From contig CAWAPQ010000007.1 in NCBI GenBank assembly GCA_963783965.1, positions 62,001 through 126,000 of the forward strand: a stretch of 64,000 nucleotides of DNA. Direction: 5' to 3'. Made by a program: the position numbers and the translations under genes. The stretch comes from Bog-473 sp963783965. GTDB taxonomy: Bacteria; Actinomycetota; Acidimicrobiia; Acidimicrobiales; RAAP-2. Below, piece after piece: positions 50,290 through 59,059 of this stretch; the first letter of the stretch is position 1; each line of letters starts with the position of its first letter. A model generated the notes under the pieces. It made no database searches. It was not told the origin of the DNA and saw only the letters and a program-made list of their open reading frames with translations.

Positions 50290-51234
50290 TCAGTCTTGCA
50301 CTCTGTCCGCGAAGTACTGCATTGTGCGCTCGATCCCCTCGCGCAAGCCGATCCTGGGCTCCCAACCCAGTTCGCGCCGGGCCAGGGTGATATCGGGGCA
50401 GCGGCGCGTGGGGTCGTCGGTGGGCAGGGGCTGGAACACGACATCGGACGCGGAGCCCGTGACGTCCAACACGAAGCGAGCGAGGTCGAGCATGGTCCGC
50501 TCGTCGGGGTTCCCGATGTTCACCGGCCCGACCAGCGTGGAGTCAAGCAGGGCAAGGAGCCCTCTGATCTCGTCCTCCACGAAGCACAGGCTCCGGGTCT
50601 GGCTTCCGTCCCCGTACACCGTCAAGGGCTCGCCCCGCAGCGCCTGGACGATGAAGTTGGAGACGACACGGCCATCGCCAGCGGACAGCCGCGGCCCGTA
50701 CGTGTTGAAGATGCGCACGATGCCCACGTTGACGCCGTGCGTCCGGTGCATCGCCATGGTCAGGCTCTCGGAGAAGCGCTTGGCCTCGTCGTAGACGCTC
50801 CGTGGCCCGGTGGGGTCGACGTTGCCCCGATAGCTCTCCACCTGGGGATGCACCTCTGGGTCGCCGTAGATCTCGCTGGTGCTCGCCATCAAGAAGCGCG
50901 CCCCGTGCTCCCGGGCCAGCTCGAGGAGCCGCCGCGTGCCTTCGCTCCCCACCGCCAGGGTGTCGAAAGGCCGCGCCAGGTATGCCGGCGGTGACGCCGG
51001 CGACGCCAGGTTGCAGACAGCGTCGACGGCGGACGCATCCACCAGCTCCACCTTCTCACTGACGTTCGTCACAATGAGGCTGAAGCGATCGTGACCCATC
51101 AGGTGGGCCACGTTCTCCCGCGATCCCGTGGAGAGATCGTCGAGGCAGATGACGGTGTCGCCCCGCTCGATCAACGAATCACACAGGTGCGAACCCAAGA
51201 AGCCGGCGCCGCCGGCCACCACGACCCGGCTCAC
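50290..51234 (-). CDS. UDP-glucuronate decarboxylase (UXS)-like
   Basis: The 314-residue extended SDR has the NAD motif VVAGGAGFLGSHLCD and the UXS-type catalytic region MASTSEIYGDPEVHPQ, NVDPTGPRSVYDEAKRFSE (YxxxK). Also present are RIFNTYGPR and SQTRSLCFVEDEI. UXS oxidises, decarboxylates and reduces UDP-glucuronate to UDP-xylose. The upstream overlapping ugd gene supplies UDP-glucuronate. Start is GTG at 51234, overlapping the ugd stop (GTGA). UDP-xylose formation is strongly suggested by motifs but other NAD-sugar activities are possible. Confidence 0.85.
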   Translation of the reverse strand: MSRVVVAGGAGFLGSHLCDSLIERGDTVICLDDLSTGSRENVAHLMGHDRFSLIVTNVSEKVELVDASAVDAVCNLASPASPPAYLARPFDTLAVGSEGTRRLLELAREHGARFLMASTSEIYGDPEVHPQVESYRGNVDPTGPRSVYDEAKRFSESLTMAMHRTHGVNVGIVRIFNTYGPRLSAGDGRVVSNFIVQALRGEPLTVYGDGSQTRSLCFVEDEIRGLLALLDSTLVGPVNIGNPDERTMLDLARFVLDVTGSASDVVFQPLPTDDPTRRCPDITLARRELGWEPRIGLREGIERTMQYFADRVQD

Positions 51235-52547
51235 TGGCGACCGATCCCCGAATACTCGAAGCCCATCCGGCGGACGGCCGCCGGGTCGAGCAGGTTTCGG
51301 GCATCGACGATGCGGGGCTCGGCCATGGCGGTCAACACGCGGGAGAAGTCGAGCCAACGGAACTCGTCCCACTCGGTGAGCACGACCAGGACCCGTGCCC
51401 CAGCGACCGCCTCGTAGGGATCCGCCCGCAGCTGCAAGTCGTGCAAATCGGGGACGTCGGTGTCGGCGTCGACGGTGGGATCGAACGCCTGGACGCTCGC
51501 CCCCAGGTCGGACAGCCGATGCGCGATCTGCAGGCTCGGCGAATCGCGTCGGTCATCGGTGTTCGCCTTGAAGGTCAGGCCCCACACCGCGATGGTGGCG
51601 CCGTCGGCCGAACCGCCGCAGGCCGTCTCCACCTTGCCCACCACCCGCGACAACTGCTCGTCGTTGGAGGCAATGGCGCCGGCGAGGAGCGAGAAGTCGT
51701 AGCCCGCCTCACCGGCGATGTGGAGGAGCGCCCGCGTGTCCTTCGGCAGGCATGAGCCGCCCCAACCCGGTCCGGGACGGAGGAACTCGAACCCGATTCG
51801 CTTGTCGTAACCCAGGCCGAGCAGGACGTCGCGGGCGTCGGCCCCCACCTCCTCGCACAGGCCGGCCAGCGCGTTCACAAAACTCAGCTTGGTGGCCAGG
51901 AATGCGTTCGACGCGTACTTGATCGTCTCCGACGTCGTGGCGTCGGTCACGATCAACGGCGCTCGGGTCGACGAGAACAGGTCCCCCACCTTGGCCGCCG
52001 ACGGCACGTCGTCAGCACCCACCACGATGCGGTCCGGATTGAGACTGTCGAGCACAGCCGTGCCCTCCCGGAGGAACTCGGGGTTCGACACGACGCTGAC
52101 GTCGGAACGGCCGATCACCTTTTCGACCATGTTCGCTGAACCGACGGGCACGGTCGACTTGTTGACGACGATGGCCCCGGCCTCCAACGACGATGCGATC
52201 TCCTTGGCCGCCGCCTCGACAAACGACAGGTCGGCCGAGCCGTCGGCGCTCTGGGGTGTCGGCACGCACAAGAACACGAACTCCGCGCCGGCCACCGCCT
52301 CGACCGCCGACTCGGTGAACGAAAGGTTGCCCGCCGCGACGCCCTCGGCCACCAGTTCGTCCAGCCCGGCCTCCACAATCGGCATGCGGCCGGAGCGCAA
52401 CGCCGCCAGCCGGGAGGACTCACGCTCGGCCAACACGACACGGTGGCCGAAATGCGCCAGCGTGGCCGCTGTAGGGAGCCCCACGTACCCGGCGCCGATG
52501 ACGGCAACCGGATGCCGATCCGTGGGGTCGCTCGCCGAATGGCTCAT
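51231..52547 (-). CDS. ugd: UDP-glucose/GDP-mannose 6-dehydrogenase family
   Basis: The 438-residue enzyme has VAVIGAGYVGLPTAATLAHFG near the N-terminus, VFLCVPTP, NKSTVPVGSA, SNPEFLREGTAVLDSLNPDRIVVG, and the catalytic Cys in GPGWGGSCLPKDT near residue 270. LTFKANTDDRRDSPSL lies in the C-terminal domain. It makes two NAD oxidations to give UDP-glucuronate (or a related uronate). Its ATG overlaps the rmlD stop by one base, and its own stop overlaps the UXS GTG. Confidence 0.9.
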   Translation of the reverse strand: MSHSASDPTDRHPVAVIGAGYVGLPTAATLAHFGHRVVLAERESSRLAALRSGRMPIVEAGLDELVAEGVAAGNLSFTESAVEAVAGAEFVFLCVPTPQSADGSADLSFVEAAAKEIASSLEAGAIVVNKSTVPVGSANMVEKVIGRSDVSVVSNPEFLREGTAVLDSLNPDRIVVGADDVPSAAKVGDLFSSTRAPLIVTDATTSETIKYASNAFLATKLSFVNALAGLCEEVGADARDVLLGLGYDKRIGFEFLRPGPGWGGSCLPKDTRALLHIAGEAGYDFSLLAGAIASNDEQLSRVVGKVETACGGSADGATIAVWGLTFKANTDDRRDSPSLQIAHRLSDLGASVQAFDPTVDADTDVPDLHDLQLRADPYEAVAGARVLVVLTEWDEFRWLDFSRVLTAMAEPRIVDARNLLDPAAVRRMGFEYSGIGRQ

Positions 52548-53470
52548 CAGGCGGCTTCACCTTGTCGAGCTTTGAGCGCGGGCACGAGCCGAGCCAGCCC
52601 GTCCCGCCAGTCGGGCAACGCCGGCAGCCCGCTCAGCCTGAGTGCCATGTTGTCGAGCACGGAGTAGGCCGGGCGGGGCGCCACCTGCGGCGGGTCGAGC
52701 TCGCTCGTGCCGATCGGCAGTACCCGTTCGGGATCGGCACCGGCCTCCTCGAGCACCGCCCGCACGAGACCCCACCACGTCGTGGCGCCGCTGTTGGTCA
52801 CGTGGAAGGTCCCCGGCCGGCGATCGAGGCCGAGGGTCACGACCGCCGGCGCCAAGTCGGCCGTGAAGGTGGGCGACCCGTGCTGGTCGTTGACGAAGCG
52901 CAGCATGCCTTCACCGCCGGCCAGTCGCAAGGCTGTCACGACCATGTTGGCGCCGTGGGCCCCGCACAACCAGCTGGTCCGCACGATGGTGGAGCCGGGC
53001 CGGCACTCTCGTTCGCCGGCCAGCTTGGAAGCGCCATAGACCGAATTGGGGGACGGGGCGTCCCACTCCCGGTAGGGGCGGGCGGCGGAGCCGTCGAACA
53101 CATAATCGGTCGACACGTAGACGACATGCGCACCCACCAGCGCGGCGGCTTCTGCGATGTGGCGGGTGCCTGTGGCGTTGACGGCGTAGGCGGCATCAAC
53201 CTCGCTCTCGCACCTCTCGACCGCGGTGAACGCGCCGCCGTGCAGGACGAGTTCGGGCCGGAACGCGCTGAACGTCGTCAGGACAGCGTCACGGTCATCG
53301 ACCCGCATGGTGTCGATGTCGGTGGCCAGCACCTCGTGGCCGAGGCCATCCCGGGGACCCTCTGGCCCGAGCAGCGCGCAGCGGCGTCCACCGACGGGCA
53401 CGCGGCCCGCCAGGCAGTCGAGCAGGTCCTGACCGAGCTGGCCGTTGGCCCCAGTGATCAGAATGCGCAC
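52547..53470 (-). CDS. rmlD: dTDP-4-dehydrorhamnose reductase
   Basis: The 307-residue enzyme has the signature ILITGANGQLGQDLL, STDYVFDGSAARPYREWDAPSPNSVYGASKLAGERE (YxxxK), RTSWLCGAHGANMV, and FVNDQHGSPTF. It makes dTDP-L-rhamnose, the last step of the pathway. Start is GTG at 53470, so rmlB should end just upstream of this point. The next gene, ugd, overlaps its stop by one base. Confidence 0.92.
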   Translation of the reverse strand: MRILITGANGQLGQDLLDCLAGRVPVGGRRCALLGPEGPRDGLGHEVLATDIDTMRVDDRDAVLTTFSAFRPELVLHGGAFTAVERCESEVDAAYAVNATGTRHIAEAAALVGAHVVYVSTDYVFDGSAARPYREWDAPSPNSVYGASKLAGERECRPGSTIVRTSWLCGAHGANMVVTALRLAGGEGMLRFVNDQHGSPTFTADLAPAVVTLGLDRRPGTFHVTNSGATTWWGLVRAVLEEAGADPERVLPIGTSELDPPQVAPRPAYSVLDNMALRLSGLPALPDWRDGLARLVPALKARQGEAA

Positions 53471-53473
53471 AGC

Positions 53474-54485
53474 TCAGCGGTCTCCGGTTCCCCAGGACCC
53501 CTCGGCAATTGGGAGCTCGGGCGCGCAGCGGCTCCCACCAGTCCCGGTTCGCCGCGTACCACGACACGGTGTCCGCCAGACCCTGCTCCCAGTCCACGGA
53601 CGGCGCCCAGCCCAGCTCGTTGCGGAGCTTGGTGGAATCGAGGACGTAGCGGCGGTCGTGGCCGGGGCGGTCAGGGACGATCGTCTTGAGCGACTCCGGC
53701 TTCCCCAAGGCGTCGAGGATGCGGTCTGCCACTTCCATGATGGAGGCCTCCACGCCACTGCCCACGTGGTACGTCTCCCCTACCCGACCTCGGGCCAGCA
53801 CGGCATCGATCGCCGTGCAATGGTCGTACACGTGCAGCCACTCGCGGCGGTTGTCCGTGCTGGCGTACAACGTGAGCGCCTGGTCGTCCAGCGCCAGCGC
53901 ACAGAAATGTGGGACCAGCTTCTCGGGAAATTGGTACGGGCCGTAGTTGTTGGCGCAGTTCGTGATGGTGATGGGGAGCTCGTAGGTCTCGGCATAGGCC
54001 CGGACCGCGTGGTCGGCCCCGGCCTTCGACGCGTTGTAAGGGGTCCTCGGCCGGTAGGGCGAGTCCTCGTGGAAGGCCTCGTCGGCGTCGAGTGGCAGGT
54101 CCCCGTACACCTCGCAGGTCGAGACGTGATGGAAGCGCGACACGCCCGCCTGGCGGGCCGCCTCCAGCATGGTCTGGGTCCCCAGGACGTTCGTCCGGAA
54201 GAACAGGCCCGGGTTCAACACGGCCAACGAGTTGTGTGACTCGGCTGCGAAGTGGACGATCGTGTCGATCCCCTCTCCGCGGAGAGTCTTTTCGGCCGCC
54301 GTGAGGTCGCAGATGTCCTCTTGAGCGAAGACGATCTTGTCCTCGATGTCGGACAGGCTGGGTCGGTTGCCGGCGTAGGTGAGGACGTCGTAGACGACCA
54401 CATGGTCCTCGGGGTGCTGTTCTACCCAGTAGCGAGCGAAGTTCGACCCGATGAAACCGGCACCCCCCGTGACGAGAAGGCGCAT
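53474..54485 (-). CDS. rmlB: dTDP-glucose 4,6-dehydratase, frameshift and Cys in the active site
   Basis: The enzyme has LLVTGGAGFIGSNFARYW, VHFAAESHNSLAVLNPGLFFRTNVLGT, YNASKAGAD (YxxxK), CANNYGPYQFPEKL and RREWLHVYDH. The catalytic triad that is normally Thr-Asp-Glu in STDEVYG reads STCEVYG: Asp is Cys124 (codon at 54114-54116). As given, the frame misses its stop and runs 176 bases into rmlD. Removing one base of a GGG run (53511-53513, plus strand) gives RAPIAEGSWGTGDR and a stop at 53474, 3 bases before the rmlD start. That yields a 336-residue protein of normal size. The ATG at 54485 heads the operon. Confidence 0.88.
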
Positions 54486-54525
54486 AGTGGCGTAGATGTT
54501 AGCCGAGGCCCTGAACCACTTCGGG

Positions 54526-55284
54526 TTATCGGTCCGGCCGTACGTGCACGACGTCTCCGGCGCTGATGGACCGGGGACCCGCCACGGTATCGACCACCAG
54601 ACAGCCGGCGTCATCGATGCCCGAGGCGACACCGAAGAGCTCCTCACCGGCCAGGATCACGCGCACCCGCTGGCCGAGCGTGGCGCAGCGCGCCCGGACC
54701 TCGTCGGCCAGAGCCCGACGGCCCTCCGCGCCTTCGAGCTGAGCACACCGGGGTTCGAGGGCGCCCAGGAGGCGGTCGAGGAGGGTCCGGCGGTCAATCG
54801 GTCCGGCGGCCGCCACGTCGTCGAGGCAGGTCCCCCCGGCCTCCGAGGGCCCGGGCCAGGCCACATTGATCCCGATACCCACGACGACGGCGGTGGGCAC
54901 AGGTCCGGCGAATTCCGCCTCAGCCAGGACCCCGGCCAGCTTGGCGCCGTCGAGCAGGAGGTCATTGGGCCACTTGAGCGTCGGGTCGACCCCAGCCACG
55001 GCGCCGCAGGCATCGGCCGCGGCCAGCGCGACGGCGCCGGCACACAGGTGCACCTCGTCGCCCGCAAAGCCAGGGCGGAGGAGCACCGAGGCCAGCAGAT
55101 TCGCGCCCGGCGGCGACTCCCAACGGCGGTCCAGGCGCCCGCGGCCGGCGGTCTGATGATCGGCGACGGCGACCAGGCCGGCGGGCGCCCCCCGACGGGC
55201 CCGGTCAAGGGCGTAGGTGTTCGTCGAGTCCACCTCTTCGAGCCAGTGGATCTCCCACTCGCCGCCCCACATGGCAGACACCAT
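54526..55284 (-). CDS. birA: Biotin--acetyl-CoA-carboxylase ligase, class I
   Basis: The 252-residue ligase lacks the N-terminal DNA-binding domain, so it cannot act as a repressor. Family motifs are VDSTNTYALD, ADHQTAGRGRLDRRWESPPGANLLASVLL (biotin-AMP loop), LKWPNDLLLDGAKLAGVLAE and VVVGIGINVAW. The small C-terminal domain is visible at LAGEELFGVASGIDDAGCLVV. It is divergent from the biotin-bearing carboxylase, its evident substrate. A second ATG 12 bases downstream (55272) is possible. Confidence 0.93.
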   Translation of the reverse strand: MVSAMWGGEWEIHWLEEVDSTNTYALDRARRGAPAGLVAVADHQTAGRGRLDRRWESPPGANLLASVLLRPGFAGDEVHLCAGAVALAAADACGAVAGVDPTLKWPNDLLLDGAKLAGVLAEAEFAGPVPTAVVVGIGINVAWPGPSEAGGTCLDDVAAAGPIDRRTLLDRLLGALEPRCAQLEGAEGRRALADEVRARCATLGQRVRVILAGEELFGVASGIDDAGCLVVDTVAGPRSISAGDVVHVRPDR

Positions 55285-55331
55285 AGGGTGCGTGCAAATG
55301 TGAAGGTCCGCCGCAGGGAGGAAAGGCCAGC

Positions 55332-57092
55332 GTGATCGAGAAGGTCCTTATTGCAAATCGTGGGGAGATCGCCGTCCGGGTGATCCGGACGTGCCGCGAG
55401 CTCGGCATTGCCACCGTCGCGGTGTACTCGAACCTCGACCGCGACGCCCTGCACGTCCGCATGGCTGATGAGGCCTACGCCCTGGGTGGCGAGACGGCGG
55501 CCGAGAGTTATCTCAACACCGAGGCCATCCTCCACGCGATCGAGGAGAGCGGCGCTGACGCCGTCCACCCCGGTTACGGCTTCTTCTCGGAGAACACCGA
55601 CTTCGCCCGCGCCATCACCGAGCGCGGCGTGACCTTCATTGGGCCTCCGCCCGAGGCCATTGAGGTCATGGGCGACAAAATCAGCTCCCGCCTGGCGGCG
55701 GAAGAGGCCGGGGTGGCGGGGGTCCCCGGCCGCTCCGAGCCGTTGACCTCTGCCGACGAGGTCGTTGCGTTCGGCGAGGAGTACGGCTGGCCGGTGGCCA
55801 TCAAAGCCGCCTACGGCGGCGGCGGACGCGGCATGAAAGTCGTTGCCGCCGCGGCAGATGCGGCCGAGGCCATGGAGTCGGCGGCCCGTGAGGCCCAGGC
55901 CTACTTCGGCCGCCCGGAGATCTACCTGGAGCGCTACCTCGAATGGCCGCGCCACGTCGAGATGCAGGTGCTGGCCGACCAGCACGGGAACACGCTGTGG
56001 CTCGGTGAGCGTGACTGCTCGGCCCAACGCCGTCATCAGAAGTTGGTCGAGGAGAGCCCGGCGCCCGACTTCCCCGACGACGTCCGCCAGGCCATGGGTG
56101 CCGCCGCGGTCAAGGTCTCTGAGGCCTGCGGCTACTACAACGCCGGAACCGTCGAGTTCCTCTACCAGGACGGCGAGTTCTACTTCCTGGAGATGAACAC
56201 GCGCCTGCAAGTGGAGCACCCCGTTACCGAGCTGGTGACGGGGCTCGATCTCGTGGCTTGGCAGTTGCGCATCGCGTCGGGCGAGCGGCTCGACTTCACC
56301 CAGGACGACATCAGCCGGAACGGCCACGCGATCGAAGTCCGCATTAACGCGGAGGACCCCAGTGGCGGCCGCTTCTCGCCCTCACCGGGCACCCTGACGT
56401 CGTTCCACGCCGCCTCCGGCCCTGGCGTGCGCCTCGACGCCGGCTACGAGTCGGGCGACACGGTCTCGCAGTACTACGACAATCTCATCGCCAAAATGAT
56501 CGTCTGGGCCCCCGACCGCGAGGCTGCCCGGCGCCGCATGCTGCGTGCCATCGACGAGACCCACATCACGGGGGTGGCCACCACGCTGCCCGCCCATCAG
56601 GCGATACTGAGCCACCCCGACTTCGCAGCGGCCACCCATTCGACCAGGTGGGTCGAGGACACGCTGGATCTGACTGGCCTCACGGTCGAGCCCGCCGGCC
56701 CGGCGCCGGCGCCGGCCGAGGACGAGGTGCCCACGGTGCAGCGCGACGTGACCGCCGAGGTCGACGGCCGGCGGTTCTCGGTGCGCCTGTGGGTGCCAGA
56801 CCTGGGCACCGCTCCTGCGCCCGGAAGGGTCGCCGGACGGCCCAAGCGGACCACCGCGGCAGCCGTGGCCGGCAGCGGTTCAGGTCAGGTCACCGTCCCC
56901 ATGCAGGGCACCATTGTGAAGGTCCTTGTCGCGGTGGGAGACGTCGTCGAGGTGGGACAGTCGATCTGCCTCCTCGAAGCCATGAAGATGGAGAACGCCG
57001 TCGCGGCTGAGAAGGACGGCGTGATCAAGGAGATCAGGGTGAGCGCCGGCGATTCTGTCGGTGCCGGCGACGTCGTGGCGGTCATTGAGTAG
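55332..57092 (+). CDS. accA3: Acyl-CoA carboxylase alpha subunit (biotin carboxylase + BCCP)
   Basis: The 586-residue protein has biotin carboxylase IEKVLIANRGEIAVRVIRT at the start, AYGGGGRGMKVV (ATP-grasp), EMNTRLQVEHPVTELVTG and NGHAIEVRINAEDP. After an Ala/Pro-rich linker comes a C-terminal BCCP domain with EAMKMENAV, biotinyl Lys near residue 552. It carboxylates biotin and serves acetyl- and propionyl-CoA carboxylases with a beta subunit not present here. Start is GTG at 55332 after GGGAGGAAAGG. The next gene starts directly at its stop. Confidence 0.93.
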   Translation: MIEKVLIANRGEIAVRVIRTCRELGIATVAVYSNLDRDALHVRMADEAYALGGETAAESYLNTEAILHAIEESGADAVHPGYGFFSENTDFARAITERGVTFIGPPPEAIEVMGDKISSRLAAEEAGVAGVPGRSEPLTSADEVVAFGEEYGWPVAIKAAYGGGGRGMKVVAAAADAAEAMESAAREAQAYFGRPEIYLERYLEWPRHVEMQVLADQHGNTLWLGERDCSAQRRHQKLVEESPAPDFPDDVRQAMGAAAVKVSEACGYYNAGTVEFLYQDGEFYFLEMNTRLQVEHPVTELVTGLDLVAWQLRIASGERLDFTQDDISRNGHAIEVRINAEDPSGGRFSPSPGTLTSFHAASGPGVRLDAGYESGDTVSQYYDNLIAKMIVWAPDREAARRRMLRAIDETHITGVATTLPAHQAILSHPDFAAATHSTRWVEDTLDLTGLTVEPAGPAPAPAEDEVPTVQRDVTAEVDGRRFSVRLWVPDLGTAPAPGRVAGRPKRTTAAAVAGSGSGQVTVPMQGTIVKVLVAVGDVVEVGQSICLLEAMKMENAVAAEKDGVIKEIRVSAGDSVGAGDVVAVIE

Positions 57093-58265
57093 ATGACCGT
57101 CACGACCGCAGCGTCCGCCAAGGAAGCCGCCGCGACGGTCGTCGACCGGCACCTGGACGAACTGGTGTCGCTGAGCCACTCGGTTCATGCCACACCCGAG
57201 CTCTGCTTCGGCGAGACCACCTCGGCCCGGGCCGTGGCCGAGACCCTCCGTGCGGGCGGGCTCGCGGTGAACGAAGGCGTCTACGACCTTCCGACGGCAC
57301 TCGAATCCCGTGCGGGGGACGGAGAGCTGGTCGTGGCCGTCTGTGCCGAGTACGACGCGCTGCCCGACATCGGGCACGCCTGCGGGCACAACATCATTGC
57401 GGCCACCGCTGTCGGGGCCGGACTGGCCCTGGCCTCGGTGGCGGACGAGCTCGGGCTGTCCGTCCGTGTGCTCGGCACTCCGGCCGAGGAGGGTGGCGGG
57501 GGCAAGGTGCTGATGCTCGAGCGCGGCGCCTTTGCCGGCGTCCACGCCGCCATGATGGTGCACCCCTGGCCCACGGAGCGGCTCACGGCAACCTGCCTCG
57601 CGGTGGCCCACTACGACGTGCACTTCGCCGGGCGGGAGGCGCATGCGTCGGCCGCGCCTTGGGAGGGCGTCAACGCCCAGGACGCCTTGACGATCGCCCA
57701 GGTGGCCATCGGCCTCCTGCGCCAGCAGCTTCCCCCGGGGGACCAGGTGCACGGCGTGGTCACCAAAAGCTCGTCCGCCGCCAACGTCATCCCCGCCACG
57801 GTTACTGCCCGCTACATGGTCCGCTCGCTTACGGCCGCAGGACTCGCCGCCTTACGGCCACGCGTCGACGCCTGCTTCGAGGCGGGGGCGTTGGCCTCCG
57901 GGTGCACCATTCGCTACGAAGAGTTGTCGCCGGTCTACTCGCACATGGAGGCGGATCCCGACCTCCTGCGGGCCTACCGCGTCAACGGCGAGGCGCTCGG
58001 CCGGCACTTCGACGCCGACGACGAAGGGACGCCGCCTCCCACGTTGTCGACGGACATGGCAAACGTCTCCCTCGCGGTGCCGACCATCCACCCCCTGATC
58101 CGGATCGAGGCGCATGGCGCCGTCAACCATCAGCACGAGTTCGCCGCCGCCTGCATCACCCCCTCCGCCGACGCCGCCGTGCGGGACGGCGCCATCGCAC
58201 TGGCGTGGACTGCCATCGACGCCGCCACGGATCCGGCGCTGCGGGCACGACTCCTCGGCGCGTGA
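57093..58265 (+). CDS. M20 family amidohydrolase/peptidase
   Basis: The 390-residue zinc amidohydrolase has LVSLSHSVHATPELCFGE, CAEYDALPDIGHACGHNIIAA, LGTPAEEGGGGKVLMLERGAFAG (catalytic Glu pair) and FAGREAHASAAPWEGVNAQDA. The pattern resembles the AbgB/PM20D2 group, which cleaves aminoacyl or dipeptide amides. The ATG at 57093 abuts the carboxylase TAG, so it is probably co-transcribed. Substrate unknown. Confidence 0.88.
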   Translation: MTVTTAASAKEAAATVVDRHLDELVSLSHSVHATPELCFGETTSARAVAETLRAGGLAVNEGVYDLPTALESRAGDGELVVAVCAEYDALPDIGHACGHNIIAATAVGAGLALASVADELGLSVRVLGTPAEEGGGGKVLMLERGAFAGVHAAMMVHPWPTERLTATCLAVAHYDVHFAGREAHASAAPWEGVNAQDALTIAQVAIGLLRQQLPPGDQVHGVVTKSSSAANVIPATVTARYMVRSLTAAGLAALRPRVDACFEAGALASGCTIRYEELSPVYSHMEADPDLLRAYRVNGEALGRHFDADDEGTPPPTLSTDMANVSLAVPTIHPLIRIEAHGAVNHQHEFAAACITPSADAAVRDGAIALAWTAIDAATDPALRARLLGA

Positions 58266-58558
58266 TCACCGAGCACGCAGTCCTGGACGTCATTCCGGGA
58301 CAGGAGGACGCCTTCGTCGAGGCCATGGGGCGTGCCAGGGCAGTCATCTCCGGCAGCCCGGGCTTCGTCTCGCTGCAGCTGTTGCGCTGCGTGGAGCGAC
58401 CGAGCTGCTTCCTCCTCCTCGTCGAGTGGGAGCGGCTGGAGGACCATACCGAGGGCTTCAGGGGCTCGGCCGCCTACCAGGAGTGGCGCGCCGCCCTGCA
58501 CCACTTCTACGACCCGTTTCCCGTCGTGGAGCACTTCGAGGCGATCGTTACCGCCTGA
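58262..58558 (+). CDS. Antibiotic biosynthesis monooxygenase (ABM) domain protein
   Basis: The 98-residue protein has the ABM pattern VLDVIPGQEDAFVEAMGRARAVISGSPGFVSLQLLRCVERPSCFLLLVEWERLEDH, a dimeric ferredoxin-like fold. Start is GTG at 58262, overlapping the M20 stop (GTGA). Members include heme-degrading and quinol monooxygenases, but no His or Asn set defining those is evident. Confidence 0.85.
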   Translation: MITEHAVLDVIPGQEDAFVEAMGRARAVISGSPGFVSLQLLRCVERPSCFLLLVEWERLEDHTEGFRGSAAYQEWRAALHHFYDPFPVVEHFEAIVTA

Positions 58559-58575
58559 CCCGGTCAAGACCGGGT
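58558..58575 (+). terminator. Hairpin at the end of the accA3 operon
   Basis: ACCCGGT (58558-58564) and ACCGGGT (58569-58575) form a perfect 7-bp stem with a 4-base loop, beginning at the ABM stop codon. It probably ends the carboxylase-M20-ABM transcript. Confidence 0.6.
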
Positions 58576-58678
58576 GAGCGTGGCCGTCAGCCAACTGTCA
58601 CGACACCGCAATCAGATTCCCAGTCCTCAGCCAGGCCTCTCCGAGTTCCGGTTGAGGAGGGCCGGTCATGCTCGTGGC

Positions 58679-58972
58679 ATGCACATCATCACGTTGGAGT
58701 CGTGCCACAGCACTTGGATCTTCGACACCCGACAGTTGCGGTTCTGTCGCATCCTTCGAGGGATCGCGATCGGGCAGCGGCGGATCTCGACGGAGTGGCG
58801 TCCGTATCGGGACCTCGAGATCGATCCGCACGGCAGGACCTTCACGGTCGTCCTCAACGAACAGCGGTCCCGTCTGATCCGCTCGTCCATCCACACGTCG
58901 GCCTGTGTCGACTGTGGTGGTTCGCGCACCAGCGAGGTGTCGCTCGAGGACATCAGGGGCGCTGTTGCCTGA
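58679..58972 (+). CDS. Small conserved-looking hypothetical protein
   Basis: The 97-residue protein from ATG 58679 reads HIITLESCHSTWIFD, RRISTEWRPYRDLEIDPHG and SSIHTSACVDCGG, ending acidic. The STWIFD and WxxYxxLEID elements resemble small uncharacterised actinobacterial proteins; a CxxC near the end may bind metal. In-frame sequence upstream to 58574 is rejected, as it crosses the terminator and is less protein-like. Function unknown. Confidence 0.55.
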   Translation: MHIITLESCHSTWIFDTRQLRFCRILRGIAIGQRRISTEWRPYRDLEIDPHGRTFTVVLNEQRSRLIRSSIHTSACVDCGGSRTSEVSLEDIRGAVA

Positions 58973-59059
58973 GCCGCTTCTCCCCCTGCCCGGCTGCACC
59001 TGACGACCTCTGTTCTTCCGTGCCGTCGTGGCCACCCCGGCCGATAACGTCGGCGCTGC

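Noticed and set aside
53295..53473. Extension of rmlB into rmlD as a genuine long C-terminus
   Set aside because: The extension is Arg/Pro-rich, overlaps rmlD by 176 bases and is explained by one extra base in a GGG run.
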